Shown here in pieces: positions 13,701 through 23,429 of a stretch of DNA of 64,000 nucleotides. A program made the translations under genes and the position numbers. The notes under the pieces were generated by a model that was not told where the DNA came from, did no database searches, and was given only the letters and a program-made list of their open reading frames with translations. How positions within the stretch are numbered: the first letter of the stretch is position 1; every line of letters begins with the position of its first letter. This DNA comes from Nepenthes gracilis (lineage: Eukaryota; Streptophyta; Magnoliopsida; Caryophyllales; Nepenthaceae): assembly GCA_033239525.1 (NCBI GenBank), contig BSYO01000013.1, positions 2,318,501 through 2,382,500 on the forward strand. Direction: 5' to 3'.

Positions 13701-15799
13701 CATCTTGAAGAACTCACTCCCTTTATTTATTGCCTAAGAGACATATCTCGTGCTATTACATGGATTAGATAGTGCTTATATAGGATCCATAAGTTTAGAA
13801 ATATAATGGAGAGAAACAAATAAACGAATGGTCACTTTGTGATTATTTGTAAATTCCCTTCATATTATGGGGAAAATAAACAGTACAAATTGAAAACTTG
13901 GTAATTAGTAGTTGATTTACCCATAAGGGAATCATTGCGGGGAAGTTAAAAGGGCAAATTCCAGCACAAACGCCTAGAGGCTCTCTAATGCTGTAAGAAT
14001 CAATTCCACTTGACACGTTGGAAACAAATTCTCCCATTTGAAGAGTAGCCATCCCACAAGCATGTTCTACCACCTCTATGAACGAGAATGAAGAGTTTGC
14101 AAAACCAGAGCTTCAACGCCTAACATGCAAATCAAAATACCTTCCCAAGCAAAAAACTTATTGAAAGCCACTAACCTAAGCCACGGAAAACATCACCCTG
14201 TGCATCTTTCAGTGTCTTCCCTTGTTCAGTAGTTATATTCATTGCAAGCTTGTCCTGGCAAAAGGGTACAATAATTTAAACAATAAACGATAATTCATAA
14301 TAACATCAGCAAACAGAAAGTAGCAAGTTATCAATTACCATGTCTCTTCGTATAAGTTCTTGGAGCTTGAGCATAATACGTTGGCGAGTTGTGATTGGTG
14401 TGCTTCTCCACAATGCAAAAGCATGCTTTGCTGCCGATACTGCAGCTTTGAACTCCTCATTGGTAGTTAATGGAAGTTGAGACACGACTTCCTGTGTTGC
14501 CTGAACCAAAAGGACAATGGTATTCAAACATGAGTGAGAGAGAACACGCCCCAAGTAGACAAACCAGTGCAGACTTGGGTATGAGCCCACGTACACGCAA
14601 AACAAAATGTAAAATTAATTGTACACTAGCCATGTGGCCCACTGGTAGTGTACCTCCCCATGCGGACAGAAGGTCCAGGGTTCAAACCTGGCCTCCCCCT
14701 CCTGCCAGGGAGGGGGCTCCTTTTGGTTGATCAAAAAAAGATGTCAATTACGAGTTAGATAAAAAAGAGCAGCAATAAGCAAAAGGATTTACCGGATTGA
14801 TAACATCTATGGATTGAGATGATTGTGATTCTATAAATCTACCTCCAATTAGAATTGGGACCCTCTGATACAAGCCAATGAACAAGATTGTCAGATGGTT
14901 ACCGACAGTTCAAATAACAAAATGGGTCTAAATAAATACTTTCAAGGAGCACAAACACTGATAAAAGATTGACCTCTCAAAGACACATCCTAGAATTTCA
15001 GTAAAATTACCAAAAATGTTTGATGCACAGAGTTCACTCTCTGTCTCTCTTCCTCCATCGCTCCTATTTCTTCTTTCCTCTTTCCTTTTATCTTTTGTGT
15101 TTTTCGGTGTTAAAACGAGACTCAGTTTCAAAATCTCAGAAACAATACTCTGAAGTTCCCAATTTACATCTTCAGAAAATACTTAATCGAGGAGACGGTT
15201 TCTCATGAACATGATTGCTTCAATAAATTCCTATTAAAAGGGAAATATAATCAATCTGTTTCTCACCCAGGCATTTTAGTTCTGTAGCAGAATTTATTAA
15301 TCTGTTATCAACTCTGTCGGTAACCTAGAGAATAATCGAGAAATCCAATTCAGCAATCTGCTTAATCCAACTCTTTGGCTCTAGAAATCATACTATTTCC
15401 ACTATAACAATTCTAGACAACATCAATATTACACTAAAAATTTCTCCACGTATCCGAAAGCGACTTAACATCTTCACACATTTGAAACGAGAAAGAAACA
15501 AAAGGAAAGTTTTTTAGAAAACCAAAAGAGAGAATCAAATGTCAAAGTCTTTACCCGAGGCTTACGGTGCTGAGAAGACGGCTCAGTTGCTGTCGAATAC
15601 CAAGAAGTGCTTCTCAAAGCATAAATTTGAAATCGCAAAAATTGTGTGCTTTTCGCTGTCATCACACGACCACAAAGTGAAACAATCAATCACTTTCAAT
15701 TAATTTGAACCAACTTCATAATTTTTCTAGGTATTCCAGTAGAATTCAATTGGCTTTTAGGTTCACAATCTCACCTCGATGAAGCGAAAACTGAAGCAT
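4702..15799 (-). CDS. ALDH6B2: Methylmalonate-semialdehyde dehydrogenase, CoA-acylating, mitochondrial
   Basis: Oxidises methylmalonate/malonate semialdehyde to propionyl-/acetyl-CoA with NAD and CoA in valine and propionate catabolism. Nineteen minus-strand exons, high to low: 15799-15775, 15655-15555, 14864-14793, 14500-14339, 14254-14176, 14075-13921, 13667-13604, 12645-12566, 12246-12181, 10840-10790, 10634-10483, 9789-9699, 9433-9353, 9092-9015, 8898-8863, 8775-8732, 8637-8559, 5166-5076, 4808-4702 (TGA). All phases agree, giving 537 aa, the usual family length. The Arg/Ser-rich start [17 protein letters not shown] suits mitochondrial import. FVGSNTAG lies near residue 263. NMGAKNHA (287-294) stands where other ALDHs carry the ELGGK glutamate, as expected for the CoA-dependent family. 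Catalytic Cys is about residue 321 in [12 protein letters not shown]. No stop or frameshift was seen. The gene looks intact. Confidence 0.95.
6343..7903. mobile_element. Non-autonomous TIR DNA transposon (hAT-like?)
   Basis: The element starts with TAGAGGTGGCAAAT (6343-6356) and ends with its exact inverse ATTTGCCACCTCTA (7890-7903), a perfect 14-bp terminal inverted repeat 1.56 kb apart. Just inside both ends are degenerate runs of AACC/CAAC/GACCC-type words (6370-6560 and 7640-7890), also roughly complementary. No transposase frame is seen. An 8-bp target duplication is not obvious in the flanks, so the superfamily is tentative; the subterminal words resemble plant hAT-type elements. Confidence 0.6.
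7081..7100. repeat. (TA)n microsatellite
   Basis: About ten TA units inside the TIR element in dehydrogenase intron 18. Confidence 0.9.
10195..10330 (-). mobile_element. Degenerate SINE-like fragment
   Basis: Resembles the body of plant SINEs related to the copies at 12960 and 51390: a CACTATACGCAGGATC-like segment followed by a GTACATCCAGGCAG-like segment. Promoter boxes are not clear, so it is probably truncated. It lies in the intron between the exons at 10483 and 9789. Confidence 0.4.
10739..10758. repeat. Poly(A) tract
   Basis: About 20 consecutive A residues in the intron just 3' of dehydrogenase exon 10; a simple repeat. Confidence 0.8.
12960..13135 (-). mobile_element. tRNA-derived SINE
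   Basis: Read on the minus strand, the tRNA-like head begins near 13135 and has a box-B-like CAGGTTCAAAT (13075-13085), followed by a body with AGGATAAGGCTATATACA and CGACCCGCAATGCAGGAAGC. The arrangement is typical of plant SINEs. It lies in dehydrogenase intron 7 in the gene's own orientation. A diverged copy of the same body is at 51390-51520. Box A is weak. Confidence 0.6.
14622..14740 (+). mobile_element. tRNA-derived SINE of a second family
   Basis: The head has box A TGGCCCACTGG (14635-14645) and box B GGGTTCAAACC (14678-14688), about 33 bp apart as in RNA polymerase III promoters. A GC-rich body and an A-run (about 14733-14739) follow. It is antisense within dehydrogenase intron 3. 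Sequence and orientation differ from the SINE at 12960. No clean target duplication was found. Confidence 0.65.
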
Positions 15800-15825
15800 C
15801 TTCACTGGTCCTGACGGGGGCGCCC

Positions 15826-15827
<2 letters not shown>

Positions 15828-15862
<35 letters not shown>
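15828..15862. repeat. (GA)n microsatellite in the dehydrogenase 5' leader
   Basis: About 17 GA units starting 29 bp upstream of the dehydrogenase start codon; on the transcript strand it is a CT tract. Such tracts are frequent in plant 5' UTRs and core promoters. It probably lies in the leader, though the transcription start is not known. Confidence 0.9.
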
Positions 15863-15866
<4 letters not shown>

Positions 15867-18235
15867 GTGAGCTGTATTGAGATGGAGATGTTGTATTGAT
15901 CTTCATTATTTGTTTTATCGGAATTTATGTTTAATGTTGACTTGAGTTTTGTGTTTCTAAATGGTTATTAGTTTTATAAATTAAAATAAATAATTATTTA
16001 AATTTATAATACAAAAAATAAATGTAAAGTGACAGAATGTTACAGAAAATAAAATAGAAGTAAATAGAAGGAAATATAATTTATATTATTTATCTATTTA
16101 TTTATTTCAAACCAATGACAATGTAACCATTTTATGAGAATAAATTAATAATAAAATATTACACTCATTTCTTTTTTTTTTTCGTTTGTCTGTTTAAGAA
16201 GTATATAATAATATTATTTTTAAATATATTTTAATTTTACTTATTTTATTTTTCTTTATAATTTATCATAACTTTTTTCTTTTTAATATGTAATTACTCG
16301 GGGAAAAAAATTAGGCAAAGTTTGAAAAAAACAACACCTTTTAACTAAATAATAATAATTTTTTAAAAATTATCTAAAAATGTTATTAAAAATAATTAAT
16401 TTTTTAAATGAATAGAAAAATTTTAAAATCAGATAATAAAAAATATTATATTTTTATCAAAATTTGTTATTTCTTATAGTAAATTTTTAAAATAATTTTC
16501 TTTTTTATTCCTAAACTTTTAAAATAATTTTTTATGATCATTTAATACTCATATTCTTTACAATATTATTGCCCCTTCGTTTCGAGATTATTTAAAAAAT
16601 TTATTTATCAAGTCATTGCTTAATTATCTTTCAAAATTTTAAAATTATCCATTTATTTTAAAATCTTGATACCCTAAATATCAATTATTTAGCTACTATT
16701 AATCTATCATTTAACCACTATTTATTTGTCATTTATTTTGAGCATTTTTTTTGCTATAAATATTGTTGAACTTATTAGAGGATTTCATTTTAATTTCTTA
16801 TTAGATCTTTTATAAAAAATACATAAAATTTCTCTCTTGAAAAAGCATTGTTACCTTTCATTTTGATTAATATTTTGTAAACAATTTATGATTTTAACTC
16901 TAAAACTAGCATAAATTCAATTGTGAGTCTTGTTTTATATATATAATGCATGGTCAACAGAAAACAGTTTTTGAAAATACTATAAAATGATTTAATATAT
17001 ATTAAAATATTTTTTATTTGAATAAGAATAAAAAGGCCAATATAAATTCTTGCTATTATTTTAAATAACTAATTGATTATAAAAATAATAATTCTCAGTT
17101 ATATTTATATATTATTTTATTTATTAAAAATAATAATTCTCAACGGCGATGGATGCTAGAACAAGAAAGATACTTTATTTTTATTTATCGTGTAATTTCT
17201 TATACAAACTGCATTTATATTGATATAATTTGAGAAATCCAAAATTAGAAATATTAGAATAAACACAAAATTAACATTTTTTTAGTGTAAGTTTATATTA
17301 ATTTACTTTTTTATATCCAAACATAAAAAACGTATTTTTAACTTCGACTTTTATAAATATTAACATTTTATAATTATTGACAAAAAAATATAGATGTCTT
17401 GTGCCGAATTTCACATTATATTTTCATAATTATTTAATTGAATAAAAAATACTAAGAATTATATAAATTTGTTTAATTTTTTTTTTTTTAATCTTTGCTC
17501 GAGCAGAAAGATATAAAATTATCATATGCAATTTCTTCGAAAGATGTGGGGATGTAGTGTAGCATTATTCTTAGGATAATTCGACTACAAATATTGATTT
17601 CGTTTGTTTCTTTTGTTGCTCCATGCAGCAATGTACAAGAAAACCAATTGACTTCGAACAAATTTCCTTTTTCTTAGAAATAAAATTCCCAAAAATTAAC
17701 ATAACGGTCTAACGTTGGGTATTTATAAAACAATACTTTCTTTGGCTTTGAATGTGTTGTTGCTCAAATCCTTTTCTCTTAACAATAAGATAGCTTCAAC
17801 CAATTTAACGACATGATAAAAATAATTTTATATTATTTTTTATTGAATTTATATATCGGTCACATTCACCACATTCATTAGGCATGGCTCCGAAGTGATA
17901 AAAGAAAAAAAAACCTCACGTTTTTTTTCCTCGGTTCACGTAGACAAAATGTACTGAGATTGAAAATCATTATTATTTTGACATAAGAAAATAACTTGTG
18001 TAAATTATCAATGATAATAAGATGACCATAACAGGAATCTTACTAAGCAGGTTCAATAATTACCAATTCAAATATGCATGCCTTCTGTCACTGCAAGTTT
18101 CCATCAACCCACAAAGATTACTCTAGACCTTGCACCAGCTACCAGTAAGGAAATTTATTACCCAATTTGTCACATCCCAAACATTTTTTCCGTTAGCAAC
18201 ATTAGCAACTGCTTCTATGTCCTCTACACAGGCAA
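15863..18235. other. AT-rich intergenic region
   Basis: Very AT-rich sequence between the dehydrogenase promoter and the 3' flank of the repeat-array gene. No gene, RNA or repeat with recognisable ends is seen. The first few hundred bases must hold the dehydrogenase promoter. Confidence 0.6.
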
Positions 18236-18388
18236 CATTCAACAAGAGGAGGAATTCCGAATCACATCCGGAATAAGAAGTAATTTTGGATCAATAAGAC
18301 AAATCCAATCAGAAGCAGATAAAAAAAAAAAAAAAAGTAGAAAGTTTTTGACTGCCAAAGAGTTGCTGAATCATACCTTGCTTATCAG

Positions 18389-20191
18389 CTAAGAAGAGGA
18401 GGATGAGCCAACCATGGTGCTTACTTTCTTCAGCAGGCTCTGAATTTCATTCTCTAATTTGGCTCTCAACTCAGGAGAAAGATCATTCCCGGATTTCTCG
18501 AGCATCGATGTCATAAATTCAAGATTCTGCCTTATGTCGACAAGGGAAGGAACTTCACCAACATGATTGTCACGAGGCTTCGAGACAGCAGGGTTGGGCT
18601 GAAATGCATGGGTCGGGCTTAGAGATAAGTTGGCCTTTGAACCATCTTTAGCTATATCTTGCAAACCTGCAGCAGAGTCAGCGCTCAAACCCATTGAAGA
18701 AGCAGATGAAGGCGGTCCAATCTCCTGCAGACACACCTCTAAGGAGATGGGTTTAGCCATATTTCCATTAGTATCAGAACTGATTTTAGGCTTCGATCGC
18801 TTGCGTGCTGTTCTTTCATCCCTCTTCCCCTTCTTTTGCCCACAGATGCGTTCAGTTGCAGCTTGGCTCTTTGCTTGTTGTTCTTCCACCAAGGAACCAG
18901 GTGCCCTGGCATTAAAATCAGTTGTGCTTATTGCCTCTTCAGACCCCTTAGGAACCCAATTTGCCACTTCCTTCTTCCTTCTCTTTGCTCGAGGTTCACA
19001 AATACCTGCAACCACAGTCATTCTTTCCTTCTTCTTCCTCGTCTTTGAGTCAGGTTTTTTCATATTACAGTTCTGTACATGAGCATCAAGATTACCATCT
19101 GATATGCTAGCAATAGAGTTGGAGCACACTCGGGGTGCAGTTGCCTCGTTTCTCTTCCTTTTCTTATCCAGGCCATCTCTATTCTTGTTCTCCACTTCTG
19201 AACCATAAAATATAGCATTCCGAAACATGGTAAAGAATGTTTCAGCTAAATCGAATTGTTTGTTCTCGTAAGGATATAGACAATCCAGAGCTGCCAAACG
19301 CAGCTCCATGAGCAATTCAGCTGATGATATCTTTATCTCCTTTAGATAACCAGGTGCTTCAACAGATGTCCCCAACAACTTCTTCTGTCTCCTTTTACTT
19401 CTACTCTTTACAATTGGAGGGGACCCACCATGGCAGCTAGAAGTATGGCTGCTACCCTCCCTTTCTCCTACTATTTTAGGAATCTCATCATTATCATTCT
19501 CATGTTCTCCTGCACTGGACAAACCTTTAGTTCCCTTGCTCAAATTTACATAGGGAGGTGACAAGTATTTGCTCTTCTTTCGCTCTCTTAACTCAGTGCC
19601 ACTTTTAGCTTTCTCTTCGGACATACCATAACCAAATTCAACACTTGGTACCATGTCTTCTGCAGCTGCACATTTTAATAGGTCAGATTCTTCATCCTTC
19701 AGTGGAGATATCAGTTTACAGGCATCAAATCCCTTAGTTTCACCATTTACACTATTAGTTCTAATCTCATTATCAAAGTTCCTAGCTTCACCATGGATAC
19801 TGTCAGGTAAAACCTCAGCATCAGATCCCCTTGCTTCATTATTAGTTTCATCATTTACAATGTCAGGTCCAATCTCATTATCAAAATTCCTAGCTTCACC
19901 AATGATACTGTCAGGTAAAACCTCAGAACCAGAGCCCCTTGCTTCATCATTGATACTGCCAGTTATAAACTTTGCATCAGAGCCCCTAGCTTCACCACTG
20001 ACACCGTTAGGTATAACCTCAGCATCAAAGCCCCTAGCTTGGCCATTGACACTGACAGTTCTAATCTCAGAATCAGTGCCCACAGCTACAGCATCAACAT
20101 TGTCAGTTCTAATCTCAGAATATCCACTCTTCGTCTCTCTGGATTCTAAAACACTTAGTTCAGAAGCATCACTTTGTTGTTTCCCATCCAT
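18389..20191 (-). CDS. 600-aa PWWP-family-like nuclear protein with 16-residue repeats
   Basis: One uninterrupted 600-codon exon. The first ATG sits in GCCATGG and is shared with the broken duplicate at 34300; the open frame also runs upstream through TTG to a plausible acceptor (ttctttag near 20242), but without another ATG. Residues 26-157 are eight tandem 16-residue units such as [16 protein letters not shown]. Lys/Arg clusters ([10 protein letters not shown] and others) suggest nuclear targeting. Residues about 287-330 ([19 protein letters not shown]...FFTMFRN) and the C-terminal helix ([20 protein letters not shown]...LLKKVSTM) resemble conserved segments outside the PWWP domain in plant PDP-type proteins. 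No PWWP domain is visible. Function is inferred only: a possible chromatin or RNA-processing partner. Family assignment is moderate, coding status high. Confidence 0.8.
   Translation of the reverse strand: MDGKQQSDASELSVLESRETKSGYSEIRTDNVDAVAVGTDSEIRTVSVNGQARGFDAEVIPNGVSGEARGSDAKFITGSINDEARGSGSEVLPDSIIGEARNFDNEIGPDIVNDETNNEARGSDAEVLPDSIHGEARNFDNEIRTNSVNGETKGFDACKLISPLKDEESDLLKCAAAEDMVPSVEFGYGMSEEKAKSGTELRERKKSKYLSPPYVNLSKGTKGLSSAGEHENDNDEIPKIVGEREGSSHTSSCHGGSPPIVKSRSKRRQKKLLGTSVEAPGYLKEIKISSAELLMELRLAALDCLYPYENKQFDLAETFFTMFRNAIFYGSEVENKNRDGLDKKRKRNEATAPRVCSNSIASISDGNLDAHVQNCNMKKPDSKTRKKKERMTVVAGICEPRAKRRKKEVANWVPKGSEEAISTTDFNARAPGSLVEEQQAKSQAATERICGQKKGKRDERTARKRSKPKISSDTNGNMAKPISLEVCLQEIGPPSSASSMGLSADSAAGLQDIAKDGSKANLSLSPTHAFQPNPAVSKPRDNHVGEVPSLVDIRQNLEFMTSMLEKSGNDLSPELRAKLENEIQSLLKKVSTMVGSSSSS
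19721..20116 (-). repeat. Eight tandem 16-aa (48-bp) coding repeats
   Basis: Units are 16 codons, one of them 20 ([20 protein letters not shown]). The loose consensus is E-(I/V)-x-P/T-x-S-(V/I)-N-G-E-A-R-G-F-D-A. Units 5-6 and 7-8 look like a later two-unit duplication because both pairs begin EVLPDSI and continue [10 protein letters not shown]. All copies stay in frame. The duplicate gene at 34 kb lacks this block. Confidence 0.85.
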
Positions 20192-20242
20192 GGCTATGCC
20201 TGTTCCCAAAAGGTTAGCAAGGCCTTCACTCTTAATTTGCTA

Positions 20243-21930
20243 AAGAAATGTATCTTCCAAAAGTCCACGTTGTTCTGTCAAATGATGTTTCCTGCAAGAG
20301 TACAATGAGATGCCCAAAATATTTCGTCCAATAATCACCAAATTGGAGATCAATTTAATCAAGTCTATAAAAAATTTTTAGTCGCATTTAATAATTCACC
20401 TGTATAATGATCTGCATACATGGTTAGAGGAACTGTCAACCAAACATCTCCAGGTACAAATTCCTACATATGACAATGCATTTGACTATAGCTTAGTAAC
20501 CAGCTTTCATGTATATTAATGTTGCTTTTCCCTGCTGTCACGATGAATATTCTTTATACTGATAATAACCTCCAGAAGGATATATTGTTCACAGACAACA
20601 ACAAAATAAGATCATCTTCCCTCCAAGTTGTTAGTAGATAGCAACAGAAGATTTGCATTGGGGAGGAGATGCGAAAGAAGAAAAGACATTACAGCATAAG
20701 TTATGGGAATGATGAATGGTCACTGAATGCCCTGTTTGTGAGAGGATCAATGAGGGAGAAGGGACAAGAGAGGGAAAGGAGGCAATTGCTTATGAGATTT
20801 GACTCCCTAACTAATTATCCTCTTTTTCATTAACTGTTCAATTCAAAGTTGGTTCTTTTCCTCACTTACTCTTTTGAAAGTTTTGGGTCCATTCATTCCC
20901 AACTTGAACTTTTCATTACACCCGGCCCCACAAACAATATCAGTGAAGGTACTTTGTTTGGATGGGGGGGGGGGATGAAAAGCAGAATTTAGGTTCCCCT
21001 CGCTAAAACTTCCAAAACTGATGAAGATGTTCACTACCCATCACTAATATCATCTTTCCACTCACCCCCAAACCCCCCAAAACTGCCAAATAAGCCCTAA
21101 TGGTGTCACCGTTTTCTTTTAATTTTCTTTACAAGGGGAATTAATGGTTTCTCTATCCAGGGTTAGTTGCCTGCCAGAACCCAGAATTGACTTCATCATC
21201 ATCACTTCCCTAAAATGGAAACCAATAATCCAGCATATTTATACATATAATTTGCTGGATATTGATCCATTGTTTCTTACACATTTAATATAGATTGAGC
21301 CGATATTTTCGAACTGGCATAGCAAAAATGACATCTTGTAACAGTGTAGTTGAAGGTGGTATGTAAATTATAGCACCTATATCATTACTCAAATAGTAAC
21401 AATCCCTTTAAGGGAAAAAGAATTAGTGAGTAGGAGATGCAAAATGAAGAAGCATAAAAATAAGGCAAAACAACAACACCACCTAACTTTTTAGGGGAAA
21501 AGTAATACTTACCAACAAGAAGCTCGAATTAACTTCCACTCGATAGATTGAATTGCAACGTTAACATCAGCATATTCTTAGGCTAGCTCATCAACTGCTA
21601 CCAAATGTTTTGGCTAAGCTGCTATCAGATTTAACAATTGGTGATCAATAAAAGAAAACTCTTATCCTTTAACATGTAGAGCAAGAATGCATCCTTAGTA
21701 AACGGAAAAGTACTTACACTTCAAAAATCTGAGCAAAAATCATGACTGAACAAAAGAAAGCCCTAACCGTACTAAAACACTGTCTTGAAACCCTAAAACC
21801 CGAACCAAAATCAGAAACCACACGACCCCAACTTCAGTAAGCTCGCACGAACATTACTCGGTAGTGTTCGAAGAAAGTTTAATTTGTACAAGGGCGTCTT
21901 AAGTTACATATTCTTCAGAATCTAAAAAGT
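20243..21930 (-). other. Probable 5' intron of the repeat-array gene
   Basis: AT-rich, stop-filled stretch between the coding exon and the sequence that resembles the duplicate's leader. An acceptor-like ttctttag ends at about 20243. No other gene or repeat ends were recognised. The donor is uncertain. Confidence 0.45.
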
Positions 21931-22190
21931 AGAGAGGGAAAATAGGACTGGGGTTTGAAAAATAATGCGACGGTAGGGGACGGGGAGATTGGAGGGTGCG
22001 AGGGAAGTGCTACACAGTGACGGAGCAAACGGAGGCGATCAGCCGTCGGCGGAGATGGAGAGAGAAGAGATCGAAGCAGCGAGCTTGCGCAGTAGAGTAG
22101 CACGATACCTATCTAAAGTGCGCCAGAATAATACCTGAGTATTGACTGGAACTTGGTACAACCTGCTTTGCCTTTATATCCAATAGAAAC
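21931..22190 (-). promoter_or_regulatory. Probable non-coding first exon and promoter of the repeat-array gene
   Basis: A CT- and CCG-rich patch (minus strand) with no ATG in the long frame. It aligns by eye with 34330-34520, the leader of the broken duplicate, including TTTATATC here against TATTTATAGC there as a TATA-like element (near 22175). Inferred to be promoter plus 5' UTR; the exact transcription start and donor are not determined. Confidence 0.5.
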
Positions 22191-22900
22191 GAACTAAGTA
22201 CTTATTAAATATTTTTAAATATATATATATTGTTGATATTTTAATATTTTTAAATAATATTATATTTTATTTTTATATTAATTTTAAAATTATTTTAAAA
22301 TAATTTATAAATAAATATTATATTAATTACATCTTCTTAAAAATTATTACCATATTTGAAAAATAAAAATAATAATCTTTATAACCATATTATTACTACA
22401 ATAATTATGTCCATTATTAAGCATAATCATCATATTATGACTATTACCATCTTTAATGTGCCAAAAAATATGAATTCGGGGGGCGTCCTTCTCCCTTGTG
22501 GAAAAGGACCGTCCTTTTTCTCATCTGAACCGTCGGATATAAAGTTCGACGGCTCACATTTTTTAATTCCTTGAATTAAATTAAATTAAATTAAAAAGTA
22601 ATATTCTTTTGTTTTTGTTTTTTTGCCCCCACCGAATAATTCCTCGAAAGATCACGCTGTGAGTCTGTTTTTGTTCAGCGTTAGCCATGGCAGAATTTTC
22701 GCCATTCCTGCCGATCAAACGATCACGTGGACCTCGACCCTAACCTGTTATACTTCTCCATTTCTGTCACAGCTTGAAGTTGATTTCATGGGAAAAATTT
22801 TGTTTCTTAGCCCTAACCCTTCTAACGACCCTAATTCAATCTCTTTTTCTCACAGACACCGGAGCCATGCCGCCACTGGCAACCTACCAACCAAAATGAT
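22191..22900. other. Intergenic stretch, no supported gene
   Basis: AT-rich to about 22470, then GC-moderate sequence with short frames on both strands and no recognised family. A short ATG frame at 22687 stops after 18 codons. Confidence 0.4.
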
Positions 22901-22917
22901 GACGAATTCATGAATCC

Positions 22918-23100
22918 TACCGCCTCTGACGACGCGTTGCACTTCAACCGATGCCGGCGGATTTGGATTCGGAACGGATAGAAGGCTGCTCGGGTTTGGA
23001 GTTGGATTCCCAACGGAAGACTTGACTATCGCTGGAAAATTAGAGTATCGTCGCGAACGTACAACTGATGAAAATATCCAAGCAACTTTTGTTGAAAGCA
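22918..23100 (+). pseudogene. Open coding-like fragment cut off by the Copia element
   Basis: One plus-strand frame is open for about 60 codons up to the first base of the 5' LTR at 23101, reading ...GFGFGTDRRLLGFGVGF...TIAGKLEYRRE.... A minus frame is open too, so coding status is uncertain. I do not recognise the family. It could be the start of a gene truncated by the insertion, or chance. No continuation is visible beyond the element at 28372. Confidence 0.2.
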
Positions 23101-23429
23101 TATTAGAAAATTCCTAATATTTTTACTTTATAAATATTATATTTAAAAAATTATATTTTAAAACATATATAATTTTTTATTATTTTTTTGTCATTTATTT
23201 CTTTTCTTTAAAATATTATATAAATATTTTAAGATATTAGAAGATTTTATTCTTTTTATTTTTGGATTATAAATTGATTCACGGGCTGCGTCCTTTGTGT
23301 GTAACCTTTTAGAAGCAATAATAATATTATAAGGCTTCGCTTGTTTCCAACCCGCACGACTGTTTTTCTTCCTTCCTTACCATCTTAGTCCTCCTTCCTC
23401 ACCTTTCGGTTCTACTTCATCTTCTTATA
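23101..23429 (+). repeat. 5' LTR of the first Copia element
   Basis: Begins TATTAGAAAA and ends TTCTTATA directly before the primer site. Its partner at 28045-28371 differs at scattered positions, so the insertion is not recent. The ends look like a decayed TG..CA (TA..TA here, TA..CA in the partner). Confidence 0.9.

Noticed and set aside
14622..14740. Candidate tRNA gene from A and B boxes
   Set aside because: No cloverleaf stems or CCA-adjacent acceptor pairing could be drawn; followed by a SINE body and A-run.
18078..18392. 104-codon plus-strand frame
   Set aside because: Lies in the 3' flank of the minus-strand gene, and the matching flank of the duplicate (28372-28480) is not open.
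18630..19082. 150-codon plus-strand open frame
   Set aside because: Antisense to the 600-aa gene; no recognisable domain.
20192..20209. Start of the 600-aa protein six codons upstream
   Set aside because: The codon at 20209 is TTG; the ATG at 20191 has a strong GCCATGG context and is conserved in the duplicate.
19653..20243. 196-codon plus-strand open frame
   Set aside because: It is the antisense shadow of the 16-residue repeat array; the minus strand carries the long frame, repeats and conserved motifs.
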